In this document: positions 26,347-37,322 of the stretch, in pieces | Numbering within the stretch: position 1 is the first letter of the stretch | Layout: each line of letters starts with the position of its first letter | NCBI GenBank assembly: GCA_030680855.1 | Contig: JAUXUN010000001.1 | Span: 1 to 49,694 of the forward strand | Length of the DNA: 49,694 nt | Reading direction: 5' to 3' | Origin: Aestuariivirga sp. | Lineage (GTDB): Bacteria; Pseudomonadota; Alphaproteobacteria; Rhizobiales; Aestuariivirgaceae | Made by a program: the position numbers and the translations under genes | The notes under the pieces: model-generated | Seen by the model: the letters and a program-made list of their open reading frames with translations, nothing else | What the model was told of the DNA's origin: nothing | The model's database searches: none

Positions 26347-26700
26347 ATGCTGTTAGTTCATTGCCCAGTCTGTGGCGCGGAAGGCGACGAGACGGATTTT
26401 CATGGCGGCGGCCAAGCCCATATCAGGCGTCCGGCAACTCATAATCCGGCAGAAGTCAGCGACGAGGCGCAGCGCGACTATCTGTTCATCCGGCATAACC
26501 CACGCGGCCTGCATTTTGAGCGCTGGCGCTGTGACCGGGGCTGCGGGAAGTGGTTTCATGCGGCGCGCGATACGGTGACCATGGAATTCAAGGCTTTTTA
26601 CGGCATCACCGAATTGCCGCCGCGCGAATTGATGGAAGCCGCAACAGGCGAATGGGCCACCTATTTTAAAGACAAGCTGAAGGCGGACGCAAAATCATGA
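26347..26700 (+). CDS. soxD: sarcosine oxidase delta subunit
   Basis: A 117-aa protein. It starts at the ATG at 26347, which gives the standard N-terminus MLLVHCPVCGAEGDETDF. Zinc is bound by four conserved ligands from CPVCG (residues 6-9) and the later RWRCDRGCGKWF region. It is the small zinc subunit of heterotetrameric sarcosine oxidase. Upstream in-frame codons come from the palindromic element and are not used. It overlaps soxA by 4 bp (ATGA). Confidence 0.95.
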   Translation: MLLVHCPVCGAEGDETDFHGGGQAHIRRPATHNPAEVSDEAQRDYLFIRHNPRGLHFERWRCDRGCGKWFHAARDTVTMEFKAFYGITELPPRELMEAATGEWATYFKDKLKADAKS

Positions 26701-29700
26701 GCAACAAGCCTTATCGCCTGTCACAAGGCGGCAGCCGCATTGACCGCACGAAGAAGGTGCATTTCAGTTTTGACGGCAAGCAGCTCACAGGCTTCGCCGG
26801 CGATACACTGGCGTCTGCCGTCATGGCCAATGGCACGAAACTTTTTGGCCGCAGTTTCAAGTATCACCGCCCGCGCGGTGTCGTCGGTCTCGGCTCGGAA
26901 GAAATGAACGCGCTCGTCGGCGTGGGCGATGGCTCGCGCCATGAACCAAATTTGCGCGCCACGCAGGTTGAACTCTTTGACGGCTTGCAGGCGGTGAGCC
27001 AGAACCGCTGGCCTTCGCTTGCCTTCGATGTGGGTTCGCTCAACAGCACGTTCTCGCGCTTCATTCCCGGCGGTTTCTACTACAAGACTTTCATGTGGCC
27101 GCAGCGCTTTTGGAAGCATGTGTATGAGCCGCTCATTCGCAAAACAGCAGGACTCGGAACGGCGCCGGAAGGCCGTGATCCGGATTCATACGAAAACATT
27201 CACCTGCATTGCGATGTGCTGGTGGTGGGCGGCGGTGTTGCAGGGCTGGCAGCTGCCGAGTCCGCCGCAGCAACGGGCGCTAGAGTTATTGTGGCCGACG
27301 AGAATCCACGATTTGGTGGGGTTGCGGATATTTCCGGCGGCTTGCTCGACGGCAAACCGCAAACGGCTTGGGTTGCGGACAAGGTTTCCGCGCTTGCCGA
27401 ATCAGAGAATGTGCATCTCCTGCCCCGCACCACTGTCGTGGGCCATTGGCACCATAATTACCTGATGCTGTTTGAGCGGGTGGCCGATCATGACCCCGCG
27501 TTGCTCCGGGAAGGCGCACCACGCCATCGTCTATGGAAAGTCCGCGCCAAGCAGGTGATCCTTGCCACCGGGGCCATCGAGCGGCCTATTGCTTTCGCCA
27601 ATAACGACCGGCCCGGCATTATGCTGGCTTCGGCGGCCCGCGCCCTGGTGGAGCGATATGGCGTGTCGCCCGGGGTTGAAGGCATTGTTTTCACCAATAA
27701 TGATGATGCCTATCAAACGGCCCTTGCGCTCAAGGCCGCAGGCATTGGCGTCCGGGTTGTTGACTCGCGGGGCCGGGCTGAGGGCGTGTTGCCCGAAAAG
27801 GCCCGCTCCGCAGGCATCGATGTGGCCGTAAGCTCGGTGGTGTCAGCCGTTGAAGGCAATCTCGGCGTTACCGCGGTGCGCGTTGCGGCCTACCGCAAGG
27901 GTCAGGGCCGGGTCATTACGGAGCGGAAAATTTCTTGCGATTTCATTGCCATGTCCGGCGGCTTTAATCCGGCACTTCATCTCTGGTGCCACAACGGCGG
28001 CAAGATCAAGTTTGACTCTGGCCTGCAATCCTTCCGGCCAGACCGGCATCAGGACCCGATTACCGCTGTGGGTGCTGCTAACGGCACCTTCGCCCTGGCC
28101 GATATGATCACCGAGGCCTCAGCGGCCGACGAGACGGTTGCAAAGCGGAGAACCAAGGCGGCCAAGGTCAAATTGCCCAAGGCCGAGCAGGATGTGCAGA
28201 AACCTCTCGAAGCCCTGTGGTTTGCCCCGGCAACCGGCAAATATAATGAAGGCAACAAGCATTTCATCGATTTCCAGAATGATGTGACGGTGGCTGACTT
28301 GGAATTGGCCCAACGCGAGGGTTATGAGTCGGTTGAGCACACCAAGCGCTACACCACCTTCGGCATGGCGACGGACCAGGGCAAAACATCCAATCTCAAC
28401 GGCCTCGGGGTGCTCTCGGAAGCGACAGGCAAGAGCATTCCGGAAATCGGCGTCACCACCTTCCGGCCGCCCTACACGCCGTTTTCCTTCGGCTCGATTG
28501 CAGGGGTGCTGACCAAAAACCTGTTCCTGCCCGTGCGGCGCACGCCTATCTATCAGTGGCATGCGGACAGGAACGCGACTTTCGAGCCCGTCGGCCAATG
28601 GCGCCGGGCCTACACTTATACAGGCGCCGGCGAGGACAAGCATGGCTCGATCAACCGCGAAATTCTCGCGGTGCGCCACAAGGTGGGCCTGCTCGACGCC
28701 TCAACCCTCGGCAAGATCGAGATCAAGGGGCCGGATGCGGCGGAATTCCTCGACCGCATGTACACCAACATGTTCTCGACCCTGAAAGTCGGCAAATGCC
28801 GCTATGGGTTGATGATGAATGAGCTGGGCTTCCTCACCGATGATGGTGTCACCGTGCGTTTGGGCGAAGACCATTTCCTCATGCACACCACTTCAGGCGG
28901 GGCGGACCGCATTGCCGCCTGGCTCGAGGAATGGCTGCAGACGGAATGGACGCATTATAAAGTGTTCGTGACACCGGTCACCGAACAATGGGCGCAGTTT
29001 GCCATTGCAGGCCCCCGGGCGCGCAACGTGCTGGCCAAGCTGCGGGCGGATTTCGATCTCTCCCATGACGGCTTCCCGCATATGTCCTTCAAGGAAGGCA
29101 AGCTTGGCGGCTATCCGGTGCGGGTCTACCGCATCAGCTTCTCGGGCGAGCAGTCCTATGAGGTGGCAGTACCTTCCAACATGGGACGTGGGCTGTGGAA
29201 CGCCATTCTTGATGCTGGCAAGGAACTTGGCATGGAGCCCTATGGCACGGAAGCCTTGCACGTGCTGCGCGCCGAAAAAGGCTTCATCGTCATCGGCGAC
29301 GAAACCGATGGCACGACGACGCCGATTGATGTGGGGCTTGATGGCCTTGTCTCGAAAAAGAAAACGGACTTCATCGGCAAGCGTTCGCTTGAGCAAAGCT
29401 ATCTCAAGGGACCGAACCGCAAGCAGCTCGTGGGCCTTCTCACCGAAGCGCCAACCGACGTGCTGCCGGATGGCGCCTATGCTGTGCGCCACGTGAAGGA
29501 CAAGCCGCCGATGGAAATGATCGGCCAGGTCACCTCCTCCTATCATTCGCCGACACTGGAACGTTCCATCGCCATGGCGCTGATCCAGAATGGCCGGGCG
29601 CGCATGGGAGAAACGCTTTCGTTCCCCCTCGAAGGAGGCAAGGTGATCCGCGCCAAAATTGTTGATCCCATATTCTATGACAAGGAAGGAGCGCGGCAGA

Positions 29701-29708
29701 ATGTCTGA
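26697..29708 (+). CDS. soxA: sarcosine oxidase alpha subunit
   Basis: A 1003-aa protein. The N-terminal region (about 1-110) has a ferredoxin-like fold (FSFDGKQLTGFAGDTLASA). A Rossmann domain binding NAD follows (VLVVGGGVAGLAAAESAA, about 177-194). The C-terminal half (about 600-1000) is a GcvT-like tetrahydrofolate-binding aminomethyltransferase domain, where iminium carbon is transferred to THF. Length is typical of the family. It overlaps soxD by 4 bp and soxG by 8 bp. Confidence 0.96.
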   Translation: MSNKPYRLSQGGSRIDRTKKVHFSFDGKQLTGFAGDTLASAVMANGTKLFGRSFKYHRPRGVVGLGSEEMNALVGVGDGSRHEPNLRATQVELFDGLQAVSQNRWPSLAFDVGSLNSTFSRFIPGGFYYKTFMWPQRFWKHVYEPLIRKTAGLGTAPEGRDPDSYENIHLHCDVLVVGGGVAGLAAAESAAATGARVIVADENPRFGGVADISGGLLDGKPQTAWVADKVSALAESENVHLLPRTTVVGHWHHNYLMLFERVADHDPALLREGAPRHRLWKVRAKQVILATGAIERPIAFANNDRPGIMLASAARALVERYGVSPGVEGIVFTNNDDAYQTALALKAAGIGVRVVDSRGRAEGVLPEKARSAGIDVAVSSVVSAVEGNLGVTAVRVAAYRKGQGRVITERKISCDFIAMSGGFNPALHLWCHNGGKIKFDSGLQSFRPDRHQDPITAVGAANGTFALADMITEASAADETVAKRRTKAAKVKLPKAEQDVQKPLEALWFAPATGKYNEGNKHFIDFQNDVTVADLELAQREGYESVEHTKRYTTFGMATDQGKTSNLNGLGVLSEATGKSIPEIGVTTFRPPYTPFSFGSIAGVLTKNLFLPVRRTPIYQWHADRNATFEPVGQWRRAYTYTGAGEDKHGSINREILAVRHKVGLLDASTLGKIEIKGPDAAEFLDRMYTNMFSTLKVGKCRYGLMMNELGFLTDDGVTVRLGEDHFLMHTTSGGADRIAAWLEEWLQTEWTHYKVFVTPVTEQWAQFAIAGPRARNVLAKLRADFDLSHDGFPHMSFKEGKLGGYPVRVYRISFSGEQSYEVAVPSNMGRGLWNAILDAGKELGMEPYGTEALHVLRAEKGFIVIGDETDGTTTPIDVGLDGLVSKKKTDFIGKRSLEQSYLKGPNRKQLVGLLTEAPTDVLPDGAYAVRHVKDKPPMEMIGQVTSSYHSPTLERSIAMALIQNGRARMGETLSFPLEGGKVIRAKIVDPIFYDKEGARQNV

Positions 29709-30303
29709 TCTCTATGTTGAAACTCCCCTCGTCCACCGCGAGGCCCCGCAAGGCCTGAGCATTGAGCTTCGCGAAATCACCGATCGCGGCATGATCGATC
29801 TGCGCGGCTCCGCGAATGACAAGAAATTCATGGTGGCGGTTAAAAAAGTTCTGGGTCTTGATCTGCCGAAGGCACCGCGCACCAGCGTGTCCTGGGGTGA
29901 TGTGAAAGCCTTGTGGCTTTCCATCGACCAGTGGCTCATTCTCTGCTCGCGCGCCAAGGCGGTTGAATTGACTGCCGCACTGAAAGCCGAGCTCGGAAGC
30001 ATTCATTCGCTTGTTGTAGATGTCTCCGACATGCGCGCGGTTCTGCGCCTTGAAGGCGAAGGGGTGCGCGAAGTTTTGCTCAAAGGTTCATCACTTGATT
30101 TGCTCAGCGATGACTATGCGCCGGGCACGGTGCGGCGCATGCGCTATGCGGAAATCGCGGCGCTGCTGCATGTTGTTGAAGACAGTGTTTTCGATATTTA
30201 TGTGTTCCGCTCCTATGCGGATTATGCCTGGGAATTCCTCCTTGCAACGGCCCGCGCGCCTGCAAAAGTCAGCTTGTTTGGGGCGCAAAACGCAGCCATT
30301 TGA
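29701..30303 (+). CDS. soxG: sarcosine oxidase gamma subunit
   Basis: A 200-aa protein starting at MSDLYVETPLVH, with the start codon inside the end of soxA (8-bp overlap). It is GcvT-related (LRDISDRGMIDLRG-like start, LSIDQWLILCSR in the middle, VFDIYVFRSYADYAWEFLL near the end), as expected for SoxG. It is a structural subunit of the heterotetramer. It ends the sox operon; no clear terminator follows in the 215-bp AT-rich spacer. Confidence 0.92.
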   Translation: MSDLYVETPLVHREAPQGLSIELREITDRGMIDLRGSANDKKFMVAVKKVLGLDLPKAPRTSVSWGDVKALWLSIDQWLILCSRAKAVELTAALKAELGSIHSLVVDVSDMRAVLRLEGEGVREVLLKGSSLDLLSDDYAPGTVRRMRYAEIAALLHVVEDSVFDIYVFRSYADYAWEFLLATARAPAKVSLFGAQNAAI

Positions 30304-30518
30304 GGGGCTGAAACAGCGTCTGCACAAACCTTATGCAGGTTCTCACGGCCTGATAAAATTTCCGCTAATTCATTGATATCATTATATCAAAAATATGTGA
30401 TCGGAAATATTACATTTTTTCTTGAAACGGCACCTTGGCTTCTTACATCGGGCGTATCGGGACTGCGAAGAGCGCAGCTCACGAGTTAAGTTCAACAAGA
30501 GAAGTAAAGGACACTATC

Positions 30519-30761
30519 ATGAAGAAGTTTGCAATTTCCCTCCTCGCCCTGGCCGCTGTTTCAACGGCTGCGCTTGCTGGCGAAGGCCGCAACCACGACC
30601 TGCGCGATTCAGATACATATTTTGGCAAGTATTCGAATCAGCTGAAGAATGAATCCACCAGCGCAAACGCATTCGCTGTTACCAACAAGGATACTGGCGC
30701 CCTGACTGCCTTCGAACGCGTGAAGAAGAACCAGGAAAAAAACGAAAATGGCGGCCACTAA
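30519..30761 (+). CDS. small exported protein of unknown function, paralogue 1
   Basis: An 80-aa protein with a signal peptide (MKKFAISLLALAAVSTAALA, cleaved before GE). The mature part is polar, with an unusual block DLRDSDTYFGKYSNQ followed by a Ser/Thr/Asn-rich stretch, LTAFERVKK and a Gly-Gly-His end. A close paralogue follows at 31052. I recognise no domain. Its start is preceded by AAAGGA at 30506-30511. A strong GC hairpin lies just after the gene. The frame upstream of this ATG has no Met-led signal, so this start is favoured. Confidence 0.75.
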   Translation: MKKFAISLLALAAVSTAALAGEGRNHDLRDSDTYFGKYSNQLKNESTSANAFAVTNKDTGALTAFERVKKNQEKNENGGH

Positions 30762-30783
30762 TCCGCTCGTCACCACAACATCA

Positions 30784-30806
30784 AGGCCGGGTTAACAGCC
30801 CGGCCT
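30784..30806 (+). terminator. hairpin after small exported protein 1, terminator-like
   Basis: An 8-bp perfect stem AGGCCGGG/CCCGGCCT with a 7-base loop lies 22 bp after the stop codon. There is no strong T-run downstream, so it may be Rho-assisted or a stabilising 3' structure. A similar hairpin follows the paralogue. Confidence 0.55.
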
Positions 30807-31051
30807 CTGAATTCCCTTCTCACAAATCCGTGAGATCAATTCATCGGGCATAACAGCTTCGTGAGCGGCATGCGATGCAGCGGCCACAAAACCCCTTGTA
30901 ATCGGTCAGAATTCATTCACGGAGGGGCGCAAAAAATTTTCGGCATGTTTCGTCCGGGATTTTTACTGAAACTAATCAGGGCGCCAGACGTTTTCACAGT
31001 CAGATCGGTCATTCATGACGGATCGTAAAATTAGAATCAAAGGAGTCTACA

Positions 31052-31291
31052 ATGAAGAAGATCGCAGTTTCACTTTTCTCCCTCGCCGCCCTTTCAACCG
31101 CTGCATTTGCCGGTGAAAGCCGCAGCTACGACCTGCGCGATTCAGACACTTATTTCGGCAAGTACTCCAACCAGATGAACGACAGTTCCACCAGCACCAA
31201 CGCCATCACGGTTATGGATTCCGTCCGGCCGCTGACAAACTTCGAACGCCTGATGTTGCAATCCGAGGAAAACCAGAACGGCGGCAAGTAA
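31052..31291 (+). CDS. small exported protein of unknown function, paralogue 2
   Basis: A 79-aa paralogue of the protein at 30519: same signal peptide type (MKKIAVSLFSLAALSTAAFA), the same block DLRDSDTYFGKYSNQ, then NFERLMLQSEENQNGGK. It has its own AAGGAG ribosome binding site and a 290-bp upstream spacer, so it is probably a separate unit. The conserved core and the shared tail (FER ... ENxNGG) mark a tandem duplication. The function is unknown. A hairpin follows. Confidence 0.75.
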   Translation: MKKIAVSLFSLAALSTAAFAGESRSYDLRDSDTYFGKYSNQMNDSSTSTNAITVMDSVRPLTNFERLMLQSEENQNGGK

Positions 31292-31307
31292 GCGCCATCA
31301 ATAGAGA

Positions 31308-31332
31308 AAGGCCGGGTCCAAGATCCGGCCTT
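31308..31332. terminator. hairpin between small exported protein 2 and convergent metF-like gene
   Basis: A perfect 8-bp stem AAGGCCGG/CCGGCCTT with a 9-base loop lies 16 bp after the plus-strand gene and 16 bp from the end of the convergent minus-strand gene. It can act for both directions. No long T-run is present. Confidence 0.55.
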
Positions 31333-31348
31333 CGCATCTACTAAAATT

Positions 31349-32248
31349 CTATCCGTTCAATTTCGGCGTCAGCCATTCGAACATTTTGTCGAAGCCGCCG
31401 AAGGGGTAGAGATGCGGGGCCTGAATGCCAAGCTCGGGGCGGTCGAAATGCAGCACGGCGAGCTGCTCGATAAATTCATCGGGGGTGTTCACCGTCAGAA
31501 GCTTGGTGATGTTGAGCGCCTGCTTGCGGATGAAACGCGCCGAGTTTCCAACCCCGCACATGGCGGCGTATTTCACCAGGGTCTTGATCGTGGCAGGTCC
31601 GGGAATGCCCACATGGATGGGAAGGTCGATGCCATTGTCGCGCAGCATGCTGGCCCAATAGGCCACGGGTGCTGCTTCAAACAAAAATTGGGTGGCGATG
31701 AAGCCTGAAATGCTGTTGGCCTTCAGCCAGGCCTGCTTCTCGCCCAGCGCTTTCAGCAAGATAGCCTCGCCGTGAACCTTGGTGATATCGGAATTGCCTT
31801 CGGGATGGCCGGCGATGCCGATGCGTGTCACGCCATTTTTCTGGAACACGTCGGTTTGCAGCAGCTGGATGGCTGCTTCGAACTTGCCCATGGGGGTCGG
31901 CGCCCCGCCACCCAGCACCAGCATCTGCGTCACCCCGGCCTCGCCCGCCAAAGCAGCAATGCGGTTCGTCAAATCACTTTCGTCCAGCACGAAGCGGGCC
32001 GGCACATGGGGAATGGGTTCAAGGCCAGCCTTGCGCAGGGCGCTGGCCGCCGACAGTTGCCCCGCCTGGTCGGCCGGATCGATCAGGGCGATAAAGACGG
32101 GTGTGCCCTTGGGTAGCCGCTCCTGCAGGACAGGCAGTTTTTCAATCTGCCTGGCAGTGATTTCAAGCGACAGGTTCTTCAAGAACTCCCGGGAAGGATT
32201 GGCCATCAGGTGGGATTTGGCGGGGCTAAGAAAATGGGGAGCATTCAC
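31349..32248 (-). CDS. methylenetetrahydrofolate reductase family protein
   Basis: The GTG at 32248-32246 is chosen as start, because GGAGGCC stands 7 bp before it. This gives 299 aa beginning MNAPHFLSPAKSHL. A TIM-barrel of the MetF type is suggested by FIALIDPADQAGQ, VTQMLVLGGGAPTPMGKFE, RIGIAGHPEGN, FIATQFLFEA and the IPGPATIKTLVKYAAMCG loop. It should reduce or handle 5,10-methylene-THF, the product of sarcosine oxidase, so it fits the neighbouring sox operon. It diverges from the GlxA-type regulator. Confidence 0.82.
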   Translation of the reverse strand: MNAPHFLSPAKSHLMANPSREFLKNLSLEITARQIEKLPVLQERLPKGTPVFIALIDPADQAGQLSAASALRKAGLEPIPHVPARFVLDESDLTNRIAALAGEAGVTQMLVLGGGAPTPMGKFEAAIQLLQTDVFQKNGVTRIGIAGHPEGNSDITKVHGEAILLKALGEKQAWLKANSISGFIATQFLFEAAPVAYWASMLRDNGIDLPIHVGIPGPATIKTLVKYAAMCGVGNSARFIRKQALNITKLLTVNTPDEFIEQLAVLHFDRPELGIQAPHLYPFGGFDKMFEWLTPKLNG

Positions 32249-32330
32249 GAAAGGGCCTCCAGGCGGGTTGACCCTCAAATTGCAGGCAACGCCTCTTATT
32301 CGCCCAAAGATTTGCGACAGCCGGGATACG

Positions 32331-32363
32331 AAACCGACCATTTACCCTGCTGCAAGTCGGTTT
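32331..32363. promoter_or_regulatory. inverted repeat AAACCGAC-N17-GTCGGTTT in the metF-like / regulator spacer
   Basis: A perfect 8-bp inverted repeat lies in the 186-bp spacer between the divergent metF-like and AraC-type genes. The heptamer TGCGACA also occurs on both sides of it (32313-32319 and 32369-32375). It is a candidate binding site for the adjacent regulator. No direct evidence is available. Confidence 0.4.
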
Positions 32364-32434
32364 TGGGCTGCGACATGGCGCTGGTGGACAAAGTAACGGA
32401 ACTGCCGCAATGATGCAGGCTTCGGAGAAAACCC

Positions 32435-33418
32435 ATGTTTGGCGACAAACCCAAGGACGTGCCGCAACCCTTTGCCCTGATTCTGGTGCCGGAATTCACC
32501 ATGATGCCGGTAACTTCGGCCATCGAGCCGTTGCGCATCGCCAACCGCCTGTCGGAAAAGGCGCTTTACCGCTGGACCATGCATTCGGTGGACGGCCAGC
32601 CGGTGGCCGCCTCCAACAACATACTCACCATGGTCAACGGCGACCTTGAGACGGTTCCGCCGCATGCCACCATCATCGTCTGCGCCGGGCTCAATGTGCA
32701 GCACCATTCGGACAAGCGGCTCATCTCCTGGCTGCGCAAGACGGCGCGCCGGGGCAATGACATTGGCGCGGTCTGCACCGGAGCCCATCTGTTGGCGGAG
32801 GCAGGCATACTCGATGACTATAAATGCACCATCCATTGGGAGAACCTGCCGGGCTTTTCGGAAGGTTTCCCGGAAATCAACGCCACGGGCGGGTTGTTTG
32901 AAATCGACCGGGACCGCTTCACCAGTGCCGGCGGCACTACGGCGCTCGACATGATGCTCACCATGATCGCCAGCCAGCATGGGCCCGATCTTGCTTCCGC
33001 CGTTGCCGAAGCGGTGCTGCATTCGCCCATCCGCCACCACAGCGAGCACCAGCGCATGTCGCTGCCCGCCCGCATCGGAGCGCGGCACCCGAAGCTCGTC
33101 GGCATCATCGAAAAGATGGAAGAGAATCTGGAAGAGCCGCTGTCGCCCAGCCTGCTCGCCAAACAGGCCGGCCTTTCCACGCGCCAGCTCGAGCGCCTGT
33201 TCCGGCGCTATGTGGACCGCTCGCCCAAGCGCTATTATCTGGAGCTCCGCCTGAAGAAGGCGCGCTCGCTGCTGCTGCAAACCGACATGTCGGTGATCAA
33301 TGTGGCGCTGGCGTCGGGCTTCTCCAGCCCATCGCATTTTTCCAAATGCTACCGCGCCTTCTACGGCCGCACGCCCTACCGCGAACGCGGGATACCGGTG
33401 ATACAGGCCGTGGCGTGA
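32435..33418 (+). CDS. GlxA/GbdR-type AraC-family transcriptional regulator
   Basis: A 327-aa protein with an N-terminal DJ-1/PfpI-like domain (about 12-180; FALILVPEFTMMPVTSAIEPL, GAVCTGAHLLAEAG) and a C-terminal AraC double helix-turn-helix (about 225-320; LAKQAGLSTRQLERLFRRY and VALASGFSSPSHFSKCYRAF). It resembles GbdR/SouR-type activators of glycine betaine, dimethylglycine and sarcosine catabolism. It therefore probably controls sox and the metF-like gene. CGGAG precedes the ATG. Confidence 0.85.
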   Translation: MFGDKPKDVPQPFALILVPEFTMMPVTSAIEPLRIANRLSEKALYRWTMHSVDGQPVAASNNILTMVNGDLETVPPHATIIVCAGLNVQHHSDKRLISWLRKTARRGNDIGAVCTGAHLLAEAGILDDYKCTIHWENLPGFSEGFPEINATGGLFEIDRDRFTSAGGTTALDMMLTMIASQHGPDLASAVAEAVLHSPIRHHSEHQRMSLPARIGARHPKLVGIIEKMEENLEEPLSPSLLAKQAGLSTRQLERLFRRYVDRSPKRYYLELRLKKARSLLLQTDMSVINVALASGFSSPSHFSKCYRAFYGRTPYRERGIPVIQAVA

Positions 33419-33623
33419 TTAAAAAACAGGCGCAGGTTGCGGTCTCCCAAATCTGAAGCAGCAAAGAGTCCAAAAAGCCGCATGCGCCGCCAATCGTTTT
33501 CATTGGGCTTGCTAAGGCTTGACCAAGGTGCAAATCTAGTACGATTATAAAGTAGACGTAGAAAAGAAATCCCGGAACGAGGGCGTTCAATGCCTTCGAG
33601 GGGTCGCAAGGGAGGTCATCTGA

Positions 33624-34088
33624 ATGCCCGCAATTTCCATGAAAGTGAATGGCAAGGCGGTGAGCGGAAACGTCGAAAACCGCACGCTGCTGGTCGATTT
33701 TATCCGGACGAATCTGGGTCTTACCGGAACCCATGTGGGCTGTGATACCAGCCAGTGCGGGGCCTGCGTGGTCCACATTGACGGCAAGGCGGTCAAATCC
33801 TGCACCACGCTTGCGGTGGCCTGCGAAGGCGCCAGCGTTACAACCATCGAAGGCATCGCCAAGAACGGCACGCTGCATCCCATGCAGCAGGCTTTCCATG
33901 AGAATCACGGCCTGCAGTGCGGTTTCTGCACCCCCGGCATGATCATGGCCTCCATCGACATCGTGAAGCGCAATGGCAAGAAGGTGAGCGAGGAAGTTAT
34001 CCGCCGCGAGCTTTCGCAAAACATCTGCCGCTGCACGGGCTATCATAACATCGTGGCGGCGGTTCAGTCCGCAGCCGAAAAAATGTAA
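33624..34088 (+). CDS. coxS: molybdenum hydroxylase iron-sulfur subunit (form II CODH-like, CoxS)
   Basis: A 154-aa protein with the plant-type 2Fe-2S cluster ligands Cys40, Cys45, Cys48 and Cys60. The second, helical 2Fe-2S domain has Cys99, Cys102, Cys135 and Cys137 ([10 protein letters not shown] and CRCTGYHNI). It passes electrons from the Mo site to the FAD subunit. GGGAGG precedes the ATG. It is the first gene of coxSLMDEG, the gene order typical of form II. Confidence 0.93.
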   Translation: MPAISMKVNGKAVSGNVENRTLLVDFIRTNLGLTGTHVGCDTSQCGACVVHIDGKAVKSCTTLAVACEGASVTTIEGIAKNGTLHPMQQAFHENHGLQCGFCTPGMIMASIDIVKRNGKKVSEEVIRRELSQNICRCTGYHNIVAAVQSAAEKM

Positions 34089-34102
34089 CGGAGGCAAGCA
34101 AC

Positions 34103-36475
<2,373 letters not shown>

Positions 36476-36486
36476 GGGGACAGAAA

Positions 36487-37284
36487 ATGGAAAACTTCAA
36501 TTATCATCGCCCCGCAACCGTGAACGCTGCCGCGGCACTGCTCAAGAAATCCAAGGGTGGCAGCTACATGGCGGGCGGGCACACACTTCTGCCCACCATG
36601 AAGCAGGGCCTGGCGTCTCCCAGCGACATTATCGACCTCACGGCCATCAAGGGATTCTCCGGAATCACAATCGGCAAGTCAGCCGTGGTGGTCAAGGGTG
36701 GAACGACCCACATGGAGGTGGCGACATCAGCCGCCGTCAAGAAAGCCATCCCAGCGCTAGCGGAACTGGCGGGGAAAATCGGCGGCGTGCATGTGCGCCA
36801 CAAGGGCACCATTGGCGGCTCTATCGCCAATAGCGATCCGGCGGCGGATTATCCTTCGGCCTGCCTCGGCCTCGGTGCCACCATCGTCACCAACAAGCGC
36901 AAGATTCCGGCGGATGCCTTCTTCACCGGCATGTTCCAGACGGCGCTGAAAGATGGCGAGATCATCACCGAGGTAAGCTTCCCCATTCCGAAAAAGTCCA
37001 GCCACATGAAATTCCCCAATCCCGCCTCGCGCTATGCGCTGGTCGGCGTGTTCGTCTCGCAGGATGCGGGCGGGAAAGTGCGCGTGGCGGTGACCGGAGC
37101 CGGTCCCAAGGTGTTCCGGGTGCCGGACATGGAAGCGGCCCTTTCGAAAAGCTTTGCTGTGTCGGCCCTTGCCGGCATTTCGGCCAAGGCCAAGGGCCTG
37201 AACGCCGACATGCACGCCACGGCTGAATACCGAGCCCATCTGATCGGCGTTCTGGCGCGCCGGGCGGTTGAAGCGGCGAAGTAA
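36487..37284 (+). CDS. coxM: molybdenum hydroxylase FAD subunit (CoxM)
   Basis: A 265-aa FAD-binding PCMH-type protein starting at MENFNYHRPATVNAAAALL, 11 bp after coxL. Flavin contacts are visible as MAGGHTLLPTMKQG (about 30-43) and GTIGGSIANSDPAADYP (about 108-124). It takes electrons from CoxS and passes them to the respiratory chain. Length is normal for the subunit. Confidence 0.92.
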   Translation: MENFNYHRPATVNAAAALLKKSKGGSYMAGGHTLLPTMKQGLASPSDIIDLTAIKGFSGITIGKSAVVVKGGTTHMEVATSAAVKKAIPALAELAGKIGGVHVRHKGTIGGSIANSDPAADYPSACLGLGATIVTNKRKIPADAFFTGMFQTALKDGEIITEVSFPIPKKSSHMKFPNPASRYALVGVFVSQDAGGKVRVAVTGAGPKVFRVPDMEAALSKSFAVSALAGISAKAKGLNADMHATAEYRAHLIGVLARRAVEAAK

Positions 37285-37322
37285 TCCAATGCCGTCATTC
37301 CGGCCACGGGCAACGAGGGCTC

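Noticed and set aside
33521-33560. A sigma70 promoter before coxS (TTGACC ... TATAAA)
   Set aside because: The spacing of about 21 bp is too long for a confident call, and no better -10 box was found.
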